Shown: positions 1 to 8,610, counted from the stretch's first letter. The stretch: 64,000 nt of DNA from Glutamicibacter arilaitensis Re117 (GCF_000197735.1 NC_014550.1:248001-312000); one strand, 5' to 3'. Numbers and translations: made by a program. The notes: generated by a model not told the origin, from the sequence alone.

Positions 1-386
1 TCGGCGCCGGCGCAGGAATCGCGCACCAGCTCCGAGAGCTGCTCCAACGTGGCCGCGTCCAGCTCAGGACCGGCCTCGTTGATCTTGGTGGTCGATCCAT
101 CCGGCGAGGTCAGCGTCGTGTTGGTGCGCAGCGGAGCATTGATTTCCAGCGCCCGGTAGGGCAACTGGTCGGCGGCCAGGGCGACGATGAGCGGATCGTT
201 TCCGGCTCCGGGGAGTACAGCGAGGGTCCGCTGCCCGGCGGCGAGGATGACCCGCGCAACATTCACGCCCTTGCCTGCGGCCTGCAGGTGGCTGCCAGCG
301 GCCCGCTGCACCGCACCGGGCTGCAATGCGGCGGCCAATTCGATGGTCTTGTCCAGCGCCGGGTTGCAGGTCAACGTCACGATCAT
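1..386 (-). CDS. fruK: 1-phosphofructokinase (PfkB family), partial, C-terminus beyond window
   Basis: The reading frame opens with ATG at 386 and runs off the left edge, so only about 128 N-terminal residues are present. It begins MIVTLTCNPALDKTIEL and continues through an AAGKGVNVARV segment, the sugar-kinase N-terminal signature of FruK/LacC-type PfkB kinases. The family phosphorylates fructose-1-phosphate to fructose-1,6-bisphosphate in the cytoplasm after PTS import. Its ATG overlaps the stop of the upstream DeoR-type regulator (ATGA), so the two are translationally coupled. The PTS fructose permease would be expected just outside the window. Tagatose-6-phosphate kinase is the main alternative; the DeoR neighbour favours fructose. 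Confidence 0.88.
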   Translation of the reverse strand, partial: MIVTLTCNPALDKTIELAAALQPGAVQRAAGSHLQAAGKGVNVARVILAAGQRTLAVLPGAGNDPLIVALAADQLPYRALEINAPLRTNTTLTSPDGSTTKINEAGPELDAATLEQLSELVRDSCAGA

Positions 387-1159
387 GCGACCACCACCTC
401 GACATCGGCCGCGTCCAGGGCGGCAGCGAGTTCGGTTCCGGGCTGCTGGTCGGTGACCAGAGTGTCAATGGCTTCCAGGGAAGCGAAGCGGACCAGGGTT
501 TCCTGGTCGAACTTGGAGCTGTCGGCCAGCAGCACTACGCGGCGGGCACTGGCTACCAAGGCGCGCTTGACCGCTGCTTCCAGCGGGTCCGGGGTGCTCA
601 GGCCGAAACCGGCATGCAACCCGTTGGTGCCGATGAAAGCGATGTCGGCCCGGTACTGGGAATACTCCTGCGCGGTGCGGGCACCGCTGGTGGCCCCGGT
701 CAGGCCGCGGACGCGACCGCCGATGAGCTCCAGGGCGATGTCGGGACAATGGATCAGGGCCGAGGCGATGGGCAAGGCGTGGGTAATGACCACCAGTCCG
801 GAGCCAGCGTTGGCCTTGACCATGCGCTCTGCGAGGATTTCGGTGGTGGTTCCGGCATCGATGATGACCGAGGCGTCTGAAACAGGAAGCAAGCCCAGGG
901 CACGTTGCGCGATCCGGGCCTTGGCGTCGGAGTGGATGGTCGTGCGTACCACGTAGCTTTCCTCGCGGGTGCTGGCTTCGGACGTGGCCACCGCCCCGCC
1001 ATGGACGCGACGCAGGCAGTTCTCGGATTCGAGCTGTGCCAGGTCGCGGCGGACGGTTTCCCGGGTGATATCGAAGCGCTGCGCGAGCTGGGCGACGGTT
1101 ACTTTCCCGTCAGCTTCCAGCTGCTCAACGATCAGCCGGTGTCGTTCTTCGGCGAACAT
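383..1159 (-). CDS. fruR: DeoR-family transcriptional regulator of the fructose operon
   Basis: 258 residues, the usual DeoR length. The N-terminus (about residues 3-57) is a DeoR winged helix-turn-helix with the typical RFDITRETVRRDLAQLE recognition stretch. The rest is a DeoR sugar-phosphate sensor domain with IIDAGTTTE and a conserved late ADSSKF motif. The family represses sugar-phosphate operons and is released by phosphorylated sugars. It is the first gene of an operon with fruK, whose start codon overlaps this stop. Autoregulation is likely, but I did not identify an operator in the upstream region at 1160-1290. Confidence 0.85.
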   Translation of the reverse strand: MFAEERHRLIVEQLEADGKVTVAQLAQRFDITRETVRRDLAQLESENCLRRVHGGAVATSEASTREESYVVRTTIHSDAKARIAQRALGLLPVSDASVIIDAGTTTEILAERMVKANAGSGLVVITHALPIASALIHCPDIALELIGGRVRGLTGATSGARTAQEYSQYRADIAFIGTNGLHAGFGLSTPDPLEAAVKRALVASARRVVLLADSSKFDQETLVRFASLEAIDTLVTDQQPGTELAAALDAADVEVVVA

Positions 1160-1526
1160 TCTTGCCTCCGCAATTCCTCATGACCTGCAACACATTGATC
1201 TGTGTTTCCATGACTTTATGCCCGATTGTGTGGCATCGTCAAGTGAAAATGTGGGGAATTTTTGGCTTTATTTGGTTTTGAGTGGGTTTGCTAGGGGTTA
1301 TGCAGAATCAGCGCTGGGAGATATGCGTAACCAAAGCAGCGTGCGACTCGATCCTGTCCTCCGGAAATCGCCATCCGTGCGGCCTCAGCTGACGGGAAAC
1401 CGCACCCAGGAGCAAGACCTCGGTATATCAGCTGCCTGCGGGCGTTCCCGGTTGTTCCCGACTCCTTCGCTCGACGCATGGCCGCGTTGGAAGCTCGAGA
1501 TCCGCACCGCATCAGGACCCGGCGGT
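1160..1526. other. Intergenic region carrying repeat copy 1; no convincing gene
   Basis: This gap separates the fru operon start from the 3' end of the CPBP protease gene. The part up to about 1292 is AT-richer and should hold the fruR promoter. Bases 1293-1425 are a 133-bp element repeated at 4411-4543. A short minus-strand frame exists here, but no protein family is recognisable. Confidence 0.5.
1293..1425. repeat. 133-bp dispersed repeat, copy 1
   Basis: Bases 1293-1425 align without gaps to 4411-4543. By my count there are 23 mismatches in 133 positions, about 83% identity. The most conserved core is the 30 or so bases around GCGGCCTCAGCTGACGGGAA. On the minus strand both copies contain a short frame encoding similar peptides (MAxxGGQxRVxRCFGxAYLP). 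The function is unknown. Confidence 0.75.
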
Positions 1527-2525
1527 TCAGTCCGTGGCGTTTTCGGCAGGTGTTGCGGGTTCCTTGGGCGAGTTGGAGCGCGGGCTGGGGCGCACGTGTG
1601 CAGGTGTGCGGGCGGGGCCGGATTTTCTTGTGATCCACCAGATGGTGGCGGTGATGAGAATCAGTACTACGCTGGGGACCAGGTTGGCGATGGAACCTGA
1701 AATTTCTTCGCGGCTATTGAGTGCTCCACCGAGATCGACGTGAAGCGTGGTGCCCAGTACGAGCGCTGTGACGTTGTAGACGATGTGAAGGGCGATGGCG
1801 GTTTCGAGCCCGCCGGTGCGCCAGGTGGCGATCGCCAATGACCCAAAGAGCACGAGGTAGGAGGTGAGGGTATATGGGTCCAGTGAGCCGTGCATGAGTG
1901 AGAAGAGGACAGTGGGGACGATGATGCTGATGAGGGCGCCAGAGCGTGCGCCGCGGGCCCATCCTCCGACGATGCGGAACATGAAGCCGCGGAAGCCGTA
2001 CTCTTCCCCGGCCGCTGCCAAAGGCGTCAGCAGCATGCCAATCACGAAGTAGGCCACCAAGTCGGCTGCCGTCCACGGAACCTGATCAGCCGGTGCCGCG
2101 AGAAAGCCGGCGGCAATGACGAGCAGCAGTGCAGGGCCGAAGGCGAGCAGGGAGCGGGCAAAGATGCCGTATCGGAAGATTCCGGCCACCGAATGCAGCG
2201 AGGAGAAGGGGATTCCGTAGAGCAGGCGTTGCAGCAGCATACAGTACGGGATGAGCAAGGCCAGAGAGAGTGCGCCGGCGGCCTGTTGGAGCGGCGTGAA
2301 GCCGGCACGCCCGAGGATTTCGGTGTCGATATGACGGGCGCCGAGGAGGGACAGCTGCGCGAAACCTGCAAAGCCCACGAGAAGCAGGGCGATCGCGAGG
2401 ATCCCGCGCGGGATCCTGCGTTTTTCGCCCGCGTAGACGCGGTGGTATTCGGCGGCGGACGGAACGCGGGAAGCTGATATCGGTTCGTCGATTTGGAGGA
2501 GCCAGTTTGAGGCGGCGTTCGGCAT
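1527..2525 (-). CDS. CPBP-family intramembrane glutamic endopeptidase
   Basis: A 332-residue polytopic membrane protein with about eight hydrophobic segments between residues 42 and 320. It carries the CPBP/Abi catalytic motifs: EEYGFRG (Glu174, Glu175, Arg179), FSLMHG (His212) and a third motif HIVYN (His247). Such proteases act inside the membrane; the family includes eukaryotic CAAX processing enzymes and bacterial bacteriocin-immunity or regulatory proteases. The C-terminal 25 residues are a Pro/Ser-rich cytoplasmic tail. It lies 21 bp downstream of another membrane-protein gene, and the pair is probably transcribed from the TetR-controlled divergent promoter. Its substrate cannot be told from sequence. 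Confidence 0.87.
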   Translation of the reverse strand: MPNAASNWLLQIDEPISASRVPSAAEYHRVYAGEKRRIPRGILAIALLLVGFAGFAQLSLLGARHIDTEILGRAGFTPLQQAAGALSLALLIPYCMLLQRLLYGIPFSSLHSVAGIFRYGIFARSLLAFGPALLLVIAAGFLAAPADQVPWTAADLVAYFVIGMLLTPLAAAGEEYGFRGFMFRIVGGWARGARSGALISIIVPTVLFSLMHGSLDPYTLTSYLVLFGSLAIATWRTGGLETAIALHIVYNVTALVLGTTLHVDLGGALNSREEISGSIANLVPSVVLILITATIWWITRKSGPARTPAHVRPSPRSNSPKEPATPAENATD

Positions 2526-2546
2526 AGTTGTTTTCCTTTCGCGGGC

Positions 2547-3188
2547 TTAGCTGGCGAGTTCGTCGATCCAGCTCGATCGCATCCGCAAGGCTCGTTCTGT
2601 GCTGCCAAGGACGGCCCCGAATCCGATGAAAAGGTTGCCCTGGAGCGGGAGTTGCACAGGAGAAGTGAAAGTGCCTATCGAATCGGCGATGGGAGGAATC
2701 TGGGATATCGATTCAATGATCTGAGGCACCGTGATGCACAGGCCGGCGAGGACCAGTGCGGTCGAGATGATGCCGATGAATCGGCTCAGGCCCGGAAGCC
2801 TGTGATGCAGTCTGGCACGGCGCCCTTCCGCGGATGCGGGATCTGGGGCCAGCTGCAGTTCGCTGCCGCCTGCAGGCATATAGTGGCAGCGCTTGAGTCC
2901 GAAGCCGTTGGCAGCGACTTCGATGTGGCCGCCTGGGACCGGGAAGCGCGCGGGCATCTTCGAGTACGAGTGCAACGATCCATTCACATAGAGGCGGGCC
3001 CTGATCACGCCATCAGTCATGTCGCCGCCGTGGCGAACATCAACAGTGTAGGTGGATGCTGTCCCATCGGGAGAGGGCAGAGCGATAGTGCGCAAGGACC
3101 TGCTGAATATCTGCCACCAGCGCAGGCGCTTCACCGGCTCGCCGGATCCGGCACGCACGCGATGGTTCAGCCACCTTTTGAACTTCAT
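2547..3188 (-). CDS. Hypothetical membrane-associated protein, TetR-controlled
   Basis: About 213 residues when started at the ATG at 3188 (MKFKRWLNHRVRAG). The frame stays open further upstream, but that extension would cross the operators and the divergent regulator gene. The N-terminal two thirds look like a soluble beta-rich domain (VDVRHGGDMTDGVIRARLYVNG, then GGHIEVAANGFGLKRCHY). One or two hydrophobic segments follow (IGIISTALVLAGLCITV and a second near GNLFIGFGAVLG). I do not recognise the family. It is first in a two-gene unit with the CPBP protease, divergent from a TetR repressor, which suggests the pair is induced by a small molecule or envelope signal. Confidence 0.7.
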   Translation of the reverse strand: MKFKRWLNHRVRAGSGEPVKRLRWWQIFSRSLRTIALPSPDGTASTYTVDVRHGGDMTDGVIRARLYVNGSLHSYSKMPARFPVPGGHIEVAANGFGLKRCHYMPAGGSELQLAPDPASAEGRRARLHHRLPGLSRFIGIISTALVLAGLCITVPQIIESISQIPPIADSIGTFTSPVQLPLQGNLFIGFGAVLGSTERALRMRSSWIDELAS

Positions 3189-3207
3189 TTTCCGTCCTCG
3201 CTTCCAG

Positions 3208-3226
3208 ACTAGTACACCGTAATAGT
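3208..3226. promoter_or_regulatory. Palindromic operator 1, probable TetR site
   Basis: The sequence ACTAGTACACCGTAATAGT is a 19-bp dyad (ACTAxTAC - 3 bp - GTAxTAGT) with one mismatched pair. It lies between two divergent genes and is repeated 33 bp away, about three helical turns, as expected for autoregulated TetR repressors. Confidence 0.72.
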
Positions 3227-3240
3227 CAATAATGGGATAG

Positions 3241-3259
3241 ACTAGCACACTGTAATAGT
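3241..3259. promoter_or_regulatory. Palindromic operator 2, probable TetR site
   Basis: The sequence ACTAGCACACTGTAATAGT matches operator 1 at 17 of 19 positions in the same orientation. It ends 19 bp before the TetR start codon, so occupancy would block both divergent promoters. Confidence 0.72.
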
Positions 3260-3278
3260 TTTGTAACGAGAGGACGCC

Positions 3279-3899
3279 ATGGTCAGCCAGCCTGATGCAT
3301 CGAGAGAGGTGGGCACGCGTGAGAAGATCCTGATCGCTGCGGCGACGATGCTCGGCGAGAATCCAACCGCGCGCTTGAGCGTTCGGGCGGTCGCCGCTCG
3401 CGCTGAAGTGAGCACGGGTTCGCTGCGGCATTTCTTCCCCACGCAGCGTGCCCTCGTCGACACTGTCATCGCCGGAATCTACGACGTCGACATTCCCGAC
3501 GATCCGATCAACGATCGGGCTCTCATGCCGGCCGAGCGCCTGACCGCATGTTTGCGGCTGCTCCTCGCGCAATTCGGTGCCGGCGATCGCGCCCGGGAGC
3601 AATGGGGATTCTTGTATGAGGCGTACGTAGCCTCCGCACCGTCCGAAGATGAGACGAGAACCTACCTGGCGCTAGAGCGGATGGGGCGTCATCGTGTGGA
3701 GCGGTGGTTGGGTGCGCTTATTGAGGAAGGCGCAATTCCCGCCGGCCAGATTGAGCAGCGGGCACGATTCCTCGCGACCGTAATCAGCGGCCTCATGACG
3801 GAGCGTGCTTTGCCTTCCGAAGCGGTACGGGTTGAAGCTGAAGCGGAAACGCTCCGTCTTGCCGTACACGCAGTGACGACCACATGGAATGCGGCCTAA
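3279..3899 (+). CDS. TetR/AcrR-family transcriptional repressor
   Basis: 206 residues, typical TetR length. Residues about 12-60 form the TetR HTH: TREKILIAAATMLGENP, then LSVRAVAARAEVSTGSLRHFFPTQ, with the characteristic LRHFF/LYYHF-like recognition helix. The remainder is the variable ligand-binding and dimerisation domain, so the inducer is unknown. It is divergently transcribed from two membrane-protein genes, and two 19-bp palindromes lie in the shared 90-bp promoter region. It most likely represses itself and the divergent pair. Confidence 0.88.
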   Translation: MVSQPDASREVGTREKILIAAATMLGENPTARLSVRAVAARAEVSTGSLRHFFPTQRALVDTVIAGIYDVDIPDDPINDRALMPAERLTACLRLLLAQFGAGDRAREQWGFLYEAYVASAPSEDETRTYLALERMGRHRVERWLGALIEEGAIPAGQIEQRARFLATVISGLMTERALPSEAVRVEAEAETLRLAVHAVTTTWNAA

Positions 3900-4400
3900 G
3901 TGGCTCCAGTGCGGGAATGCCTAATCGTCCGCAAGCGGAGCTTCAACAGTGAAGGCGCATGCCTTCGAACAGCCTCTGGCAAGTATCGGAGCTTGGCAAG
4001 GCCAGGACTGCCGATTTTGATTGCAGGCTATTGACCGTTGGAATGCAGCCGAGTATTAGCCGCGCCGCGCCATGCACGCCGCCACGATGCTTTGCGGGAG
4101 CCTCGATCACATCAGCCGCCGGATCGGAGGTCAACGTGAAACCTGCTTGCCAAGAGCCTCCATCGCCGTGTCATCAGTGGGACGAGCCGGCCACGTGTAC
4201 ACGAGGGCGATGGCCCGGCGATCCAAAGCCGCAGCCAGCAGCAGGCCGGCCAAGAGGTCGTGGCCTGCCGGGTCGAAATAGCAGCCGGTCTCAGCACCGG
4301 GGTCATGAGAGCCAGAAGCGAAGTGCTCGGCCAGCTTGGCCGCGCGAATTTCGCCAGTGACGTACGAGAGCGTAGTCCACCACCAGGCCGGTTCTTCCAA
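3900..4400 (-). pseudogene. Remnant of TraG/VirD4-like conjugative coupling protein
   Basis: Two adjacent minus-strand frames encode consecutive pieces of an actinobacterial TraG-type DNA transfer ATPase. The piece at 4131-4400 reads EEPAWWWTTLSYVTGE, then RAAKLAEHFASGS and FDPAGHDLLAGLLLAAALD. The continuation at about 4000-4134 is in another frame and reads APAKHRGGVHGAARLILGCI. In intact members this stretch lies after the Walker A region. The Walker A part and the C-terminus are missing and there is a frameshift near 4131. It is a decayed trace of an integrative conjugative element. Recognition is from memory of the family, and an alignment would settle it. Confidence 0.72.
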
Positions 4401-4410
4401 GGCAATCGGC

Positions 4411-4543
4411 AGGGGTTATGCCGGATTGATGGTGGGAGATACGCGCAACCGAAGCAGCGTACGACCCGAGTCTGTCCTCCGTGATTCGCCATCTGTGCGG
4501 CCTCAGCTGACGGGAAACCGTACTAAGGAGCAAGGCGTCGGTA
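4411..4543. repeat. 133-bp dispersed repeat, copy 2
   Basis: This copy is colinear with bases 1293-1425 (about 83% identity, no gaps). It directly abuts the broken coupling-protein fragment, so it may mark a recombination or insertion boundary. Confidence 0.75.
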
Positions 4544-5759
4544 CGGCAAAGGGCCCGGGGCGAGACTGTCTTGAATTCGACAGGAATCCCAGGCAGCTTC
4601 GCGAGTGATTTGCGTCAGGGCAAAATTCCCGGATCCATTCATGCCGCTCTCCGTGCCTGAATGCGTTCGGGCGAGTTGGCTGACATTCAACAGTCCTTTG
4701 CGCATTCCTTTTCTCCTCGGATATCACTCTGCCAAAAGGATGGATTCTGCCAGAGCAGCGTGGAAGCGATCCGGGGATTAGTTGGAGTGAGCAAATAAGG
4801 TCGGCGTTCGCCATGGTCTCCTTCGTTGGTTCGGCGATTGGCGATGGGATCGTTGATGCGTTCGCCCTTGATTTCGAGTTCCATTCGGGCCAAAGCCACC
4901 ATGCCGGAGAAAAGTAATGGTTCCGATCGGCAATCTCGTGGTGGGGTCACTGCCGTCGAGGCCAGCGACCCGCAGTTCGAGGTTGTATTCGAGAACTTCT
5001 TCGGAGAGCTTGATTGTTTTCTAGTTAGAGCGTCCCGACCGAACCAAGAAAGTAATCACCGGAGTTGCATCGGCGGAGTAGCGCGTCGAGTGCTGTATCG
5101 AATTCGGGCCGTCCTACCAGCGCACCGCGCAGCTCGTGATGAATCTAGAGGTCATCGCCGCGGACTTCAGCGACGAGGAAGTCCTGGGCGTGGCGGTCGG
5201 TGCCTTAGTCTTGGCCGATCAGCGAACGGATCCGATGAGACTGGTTGTGGAATCCTTGAAAAGCGTCTCGCAACTAGTGGGGCCCGCACGATTCAACGAC
5301 ATTAGTTGCGAGACATAGTTGGGAGATTCCAGGACTGGTGAGTTCTCAAGGATTCTCAGGGAAATAAACGTGATATTCCATTATTTGTTGGTGTAGTCAG
5401 AAAAACTCATCGCGACGAACGTTTGAGTCGCACAAAGCTTGATCATCGACCAGCAATTCTTCGACACGCTCTCGTCCGAACACATCGACTTACTGGCACA
5501 GCATGGTCGGTCGGGTCCTAGTAGAGTTCACCGAACGCCAAACCGGATCAACGCCTATCAGTGTCACAGTCTAAACATTTTCGACCTGTGCCCAGCCGAG
5601 GTCGAGTTCATATTCCACTTCTGGCACACCCTCATAGGCCGCGCGAGAGTCAACACTGACGGCACAACCAACTTCATGTTCAGGGACGGTTGCGAACAGA
5701 CAGCAAGGGCTCGATGCTCACCCCGCTGATGTTTGTTGCCATTCTGGCTGAGGTTTACC
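4544..5759. other. Gene-poor degenerate region
   Basis: No intact gene is recognisable in these 1.2 kb. One stretch (5100-5318, plus strand) keeps a plausible protein-like frame, with VMNLEVIAADFSDEEVLG and later DPMRLVVESLKSVSQLVG, and may be the C-terminal remnant of an unknown protein lacking its N-terminus. Another frame at 5439-5729 has no recognisable motif. Together with the flanking coupling-protein and IS sequences this looks like a decayed accessory region. Confidence 0.5.
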
Positions 5760-7127
5760 GGCTCTTCAGGATTCAGGGTGTAAACGCGATCTAAAGCCAC
5801 CGGTTTCCAACAATGACCGTGCGATATAGTGCGTCAAATTCGTGAACCCCAAAGCGATACCCCGCAGGTGCTCCAACCGCCCATTGAGTGCTTCAGTAGG
5901 CCCATTGGAACTGCCAATGTGATCAAAATACGCGAGGATATCCGGTTTCCGCCTGCGCAGCGTACCACCGAGTTTCTTCAACTCCGGTAAACCCTTCGGC
6001 ACTTTGGTACCGATCTCGTTGATCAGTTGTTCCATGGCCCACTTCCCGATCTCGGGCTTCTTCTGCCGGTAGGCATCAACCATCCTCTGGTAAACGCTCC
6101 AGACCAATTGCACAGGCTCGTGCTTCGCAACGTTGAACAGGTCTTCAACGCGCTGTTTCTGTTTCTCTGTGGCCAGCGATAAACCTGTAGTCAGCGTACG
6201 CCGGCACTTATACAGCGGATCATCTTTCCGGCCACGCCGCCCATATTGTTCACGCTGAACTCGTTGTCTGGCCTGGTCCAACGCCTCGGAGCCGAGCTTG
6301 ACCACATGAAAAGGGTCCAAGACTTCTACGGCTTGGGGCAGTTCCTCAGCAGCAGCGCTTTTGAAGCCGGTGAACCCGTCCATCGCGACCACCTCAACAT
6401 TGTTTTTCCATGCTTCACCGCGTTCAGCAAGCCAGGTCTTGAACACGGCCTTGGAACGTCCGGGAATCATGTCGAGCAATCGTGCGGTGCCAGTGCCAGC
6501 CTTCACCGGGGTGAGGTCAACAATGACCGTCACGTACTTGTCTCCACTTTTGGTATGCCGCCACACGTGCTCATCAACTCCCAACACTTTGACTCCGTTG
6601 AACCGGGTTGGGTCATCTATCAGCAGGCGCTGGCCTTCGGCCAGCACTGCTTCGTTGGCGGTATTCCAGGTGACACCGAGCCCTTCGGCAATCCGTGAGA
6701 CTGACAGGTGCTGGGTGACTAGCCCGGCCAAAGCCCAGCGTAGCCCGGTCCGGCTGATTTTCTGTCGTGGCGCTACCGCTTGGCTGAGGTCTTCACGCCA
6801 GACTCGTTGGCAGTGGTTGCAGCGGTAGCGGCGGTGCTTGATCACCAGGACGGTGGGCCGCCATCCGAACGGTTCGTGGGCCAGGCGCCGGGTGACGGTA
6901 TCGCGTGGATTTCCGGGCGTTCCGCACGTTTGGCACCATGGGTCAGGGTTGGTCACTTGGCAGAGGATCTCAGCTTTCTTCGGCGTGAGGCGCTGCCCGA
7001 TGGCGGTGAGTCCCAGTCCGTCAAGGTTGGTGAAAGTCGTGAGATTTGCGGGGGTATAGATAGAATGGTGCACAGTCGAGGTCTCTAGAAATGGTTAGTG
7101 TGGTAACTTCCATTCTTCTGGAAGGCC
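5760..7127 (-). mobile_element. ISL3-family insertion sequence
   Basis: An intact ISL3-type transposase gene nearly fills this segment. The left end begins GGCTCTTCAGGATTCAGGG, the characteristic ISL3 terminal start. The right end, read on the minus strand, is about GGCCTTCCAGAAGAATGG, an imperfect partner. I could not find a clean 8-bp target duplication (GGTTTACC on the left, TCGACTTT on the right), so the right boundary is approximate, or the flanks have recombined. Confidence 0.78.
5766..7073 (-). CDS. tnp: ISL3-family transposase
   Basis: 435 residues, the normal length for ISL3 transposases. The N-terminus has a zinc-ribbon-like set of cysteines (Cys38, Cys47, Cys50, Cys85, Cys88) followed by a helix-turn-helix region. 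The DDE catalytic residues appear to be Asp167 (LGVDEHVW), Asp232 (AMDGFTGF) and Glu394 (GPTEALNGRLEHLRG). It catalyses transposition of its own element. The frame is uninterrupted, so the element is probably active. A degenerate relative of the N-terminal part occurs at about 55.3 kb. Confidence 0.95.
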   Translation of the reverse strand: MHHSIYTPANLTTFTNLDGLGLTAIGQRLTPKKAEILCQVTNPDPWCQTCGTPGNPRDTVTRRLAHEPFGWRPTVLVIKHRRYRCNHCQRVWREDLSQAVAPRQKISRTGLRWALAGLVTQHLSVSRIAEGLGVTWNTANEAVLAEGQRLLIDDPTRFNGVKVLGVDEHVWRHTKSGDKYVTVIVDLTPVKAGTGTARLLDMIPGRSKAVFKTWLAERGEAWKNNVEVVAMDGFTGFKSAAAEELPQAVEVLDPFHVVKLGSEALDQARQRVQREQYGRRGRKDDPLYKCRRTLTTGLSLATEKQKQRVEDLFNVAKHEPVQLVWSVYQRMVDAYRQKKPEIGKWAMEQLINEIGTKVPKGLPELKKLGGTLRRRKPDILAYFDHIGSSNGPTEALNGRLEHLRGIALGFTNLTHYIARSLLETGGFRSRLHPES

Positions 7128-7192
7128 TCGACTTTTTAATGCATTGACGACATGCCCGGGATCCGGGGTGTTGGGTTTAGGTGGCTACACTC

Positions 7193-7924
7193 TCAATTCT
7201 GAAGAGCCGGTTTACCGAGCCAGTTCTTTACAGCGTGGCTAAATGCGGGATCATCAATCTGAGAGACTTCGTTACTCCGTTCACCGACGAGTATGTGGTT
7301 TCCCAGCATCCAGGCAAAGATATCCGCGAGGCTTCTTTGCCACCCCAGAAGATTGTTCGAGGCGTTTAGTTCTATGTAGTCCTTTACTACCTGTGAGCCG
7401 GCTTCTGATGCATGCAGTTTATAGATCGCGTAGGAATCTCCTCTGCCGATTTGGAATCCAGGTTCCGGGACTACAGTTCTAACGTTCGGGTCCATGCTGG
7501 TAATCGAAGACCACAGCCCTTCCAAACGCCCCACGAGTGGCATGAATCCCGAAACCCCACGACGATCTGCAATATCGTCAAATTGTAGTGCTGTGGCATC
7601 AATGAACTCATCATTCTCCGTCACTACGATGAAGTGACCGTTGGTGCTGCCATCAGGTTGAGTGACCGGGTCGCTGCTCCCTCGGACCACAGCGGACCAG
7701 GAAACATGCAGAGTTGCCGGGACAATCACTGACTTGGTGCCATATTGTGACAGTGCCCCGTGTATCGCTGCTGAAGCCGGGACACACTGATTCGCTCTGT
7801 CGCTTGGTGCTGCTAGCAGATAGAAAGTAGCAAGCCCTGCAGATTGCATTTTGCTCGCAGGTATTTTTTGTAGCAAGCTTTCCAGCTCGCTACGGACTTG
7901 ACTATTCAGCTCGACCATTTGCAC
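7193..7924 (-). CDS. Hypothetical protein with possible papain-like Cys-His-Asp triad
   Basis: 243 residues with no family I can name. An NQCVPASAAIHGAL segment (Cys47 at a helix start), a GHFIVVTENDEFIDATA segment (His97, Asp109) and an HVSWSAVV strand between them have the order and spacing of papain-fold or transglutaminase-like cysteine hydrolases. There is no signal peptide or membrane segment, so it should be cytoplasmic. A small gene ends 5 bp upstream of its start, so the two are probably co-transcribed. It sits between an IS element and a DUF1016 remnant in a decayed mobile region, so a defence or toxin role is possible but unproven. Confidence 0.6.
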   Translation of the reverse strand: MQMVELNSQVRSELESLLQKIPASKMQSAGLATFYLLAAPSDRANQCVPASAAIHGALSQYGTKSVIVPATLHVSWSAVVRGSSDPVTQPDGSTNGHFIVVTENDEFIDATALQFDDIADRRGVSGFMPLVGRLEGLWSSITSMDPNVRTVVPEPGFQIGRGDSYAIYKLHASEAGSQVVKDYIELNASNNLLGWQRSLADIFAWMLGNHILVGERSNEVSQIDDPAFSHAVKNWLGKPALQN

Positions 7925-7929
7925 CGTTC

Positions 7930-8157
7930 TTACCCCATTTGCGCCACGTGCGTCGGGAACACGTAGCCGCCTCTAAGTTGTATCTTTTCCGGTTGGAGAG
8001 CGTCCAACAGGTGCGCGCTCTCATCCGTGAGCGACGCACTGAAGCGCTCTGTCAGCACATCGTTCACCGCACGCAGGATAAAGCCCACGTCCTCAAACGG
8101 AGTATACACAGTGTCGAAGCGTTTAGGATTCCACGGTGTAGGAACTCTCGGGCACAC
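7930..8157 (-). CDS. Small hypothetical protein, possible partner of the downstream gene
   Basis: 75 residues, beginning MCPRVPTPWNPKRFDTVYTP and containing a helical stretch (DVGFILRAVNDVLTERFSASL). No known domain is visible. It ends 5 bp before the start of the putative cysteine hydrolase gene on the same strand, which supports joint transcription. Base composition is lower in GC than the core genes around it. It could be an N-terminally intact gene, an antitoxin-like partner, or a fragment of something larger; the evidence is mainly the tight spacing. Confidence 0.42.
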   Translation of the reverse strand: MCPRVPTPWNPKRFDTVYTPFEDVGFILRAVNDVLTERFSASLTDESAHLLDALQPEKIQLRGGYVFPTHVAQMG

Positions 8158-8337
8158 GTCTCTGACTCATCGCTGAGTCCGTGGACGGCCCCTGTTTGGT
8201 TGTAGATAGACGTAAGTACGCTCTACTGATCGGCGGATAAGGTTTCATCTCAAGCTCTCGTGCCGCATCGAATATTCGCAATAGATGTTGAACCATCGGG
8301 CAATCCTAAATTGCTCGCGTTGCGTATAACTACGCTA

Positions 8338-8610
8338 TTACAGGTTGGGTATTGGCGCCGTCAATCTAGAGTGTTCTCGTTCCTCTGGGATGTGGTTACC
8401 TATGTTCCAGTACAGGTCCGCTAAGGCCGTGTTGAGAACATGCTTGGCCTGCACTTGCGAGGTAGTAACTCGAATTTTGAGACTTGCAAGGAACTGAGCA
8501 TAGCCATCTGGCAGCAGCGCATCATTTGGGGACAGAAAACTTAGTTTATCTGCCCAGATAGGTAGATCTGGATAGACGGTGTAGCCAGTAGCATCGGGGA
8601 TTCGTTCGGT
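8338..8610 (-). pseudogene. Remnant of a DUF1016 (YhcG/PDDEXK-type) protein N-terminus
   Basis: A minus-strand frame without a clear start codon ends at TAA 8338-8340. It encodes DGYAQFLASLKIRVTTSQVQ followed by VLNTALADLYWNIGNHI. This matches the hallmark of the DUF1016 N-terminal domain (long helix, then xLIxLYWxIGxxI). The C-terminal nuclease-like domain is absent, and the frame becomes unrelated after NHI and soon stops. DUF1016 genes often travel with restriction systems and mobile islands. Identification is by eye. Confidence 0.6.

Noticed and set aside
1291-1638. 115-codon minus-strand frame over repeat copy 1
   Set aside because: It runs into the 3' end of the CPBP gene, and only the short part within the repeat resembles the other copy; not annotated as a gene, but noted under the repeat.
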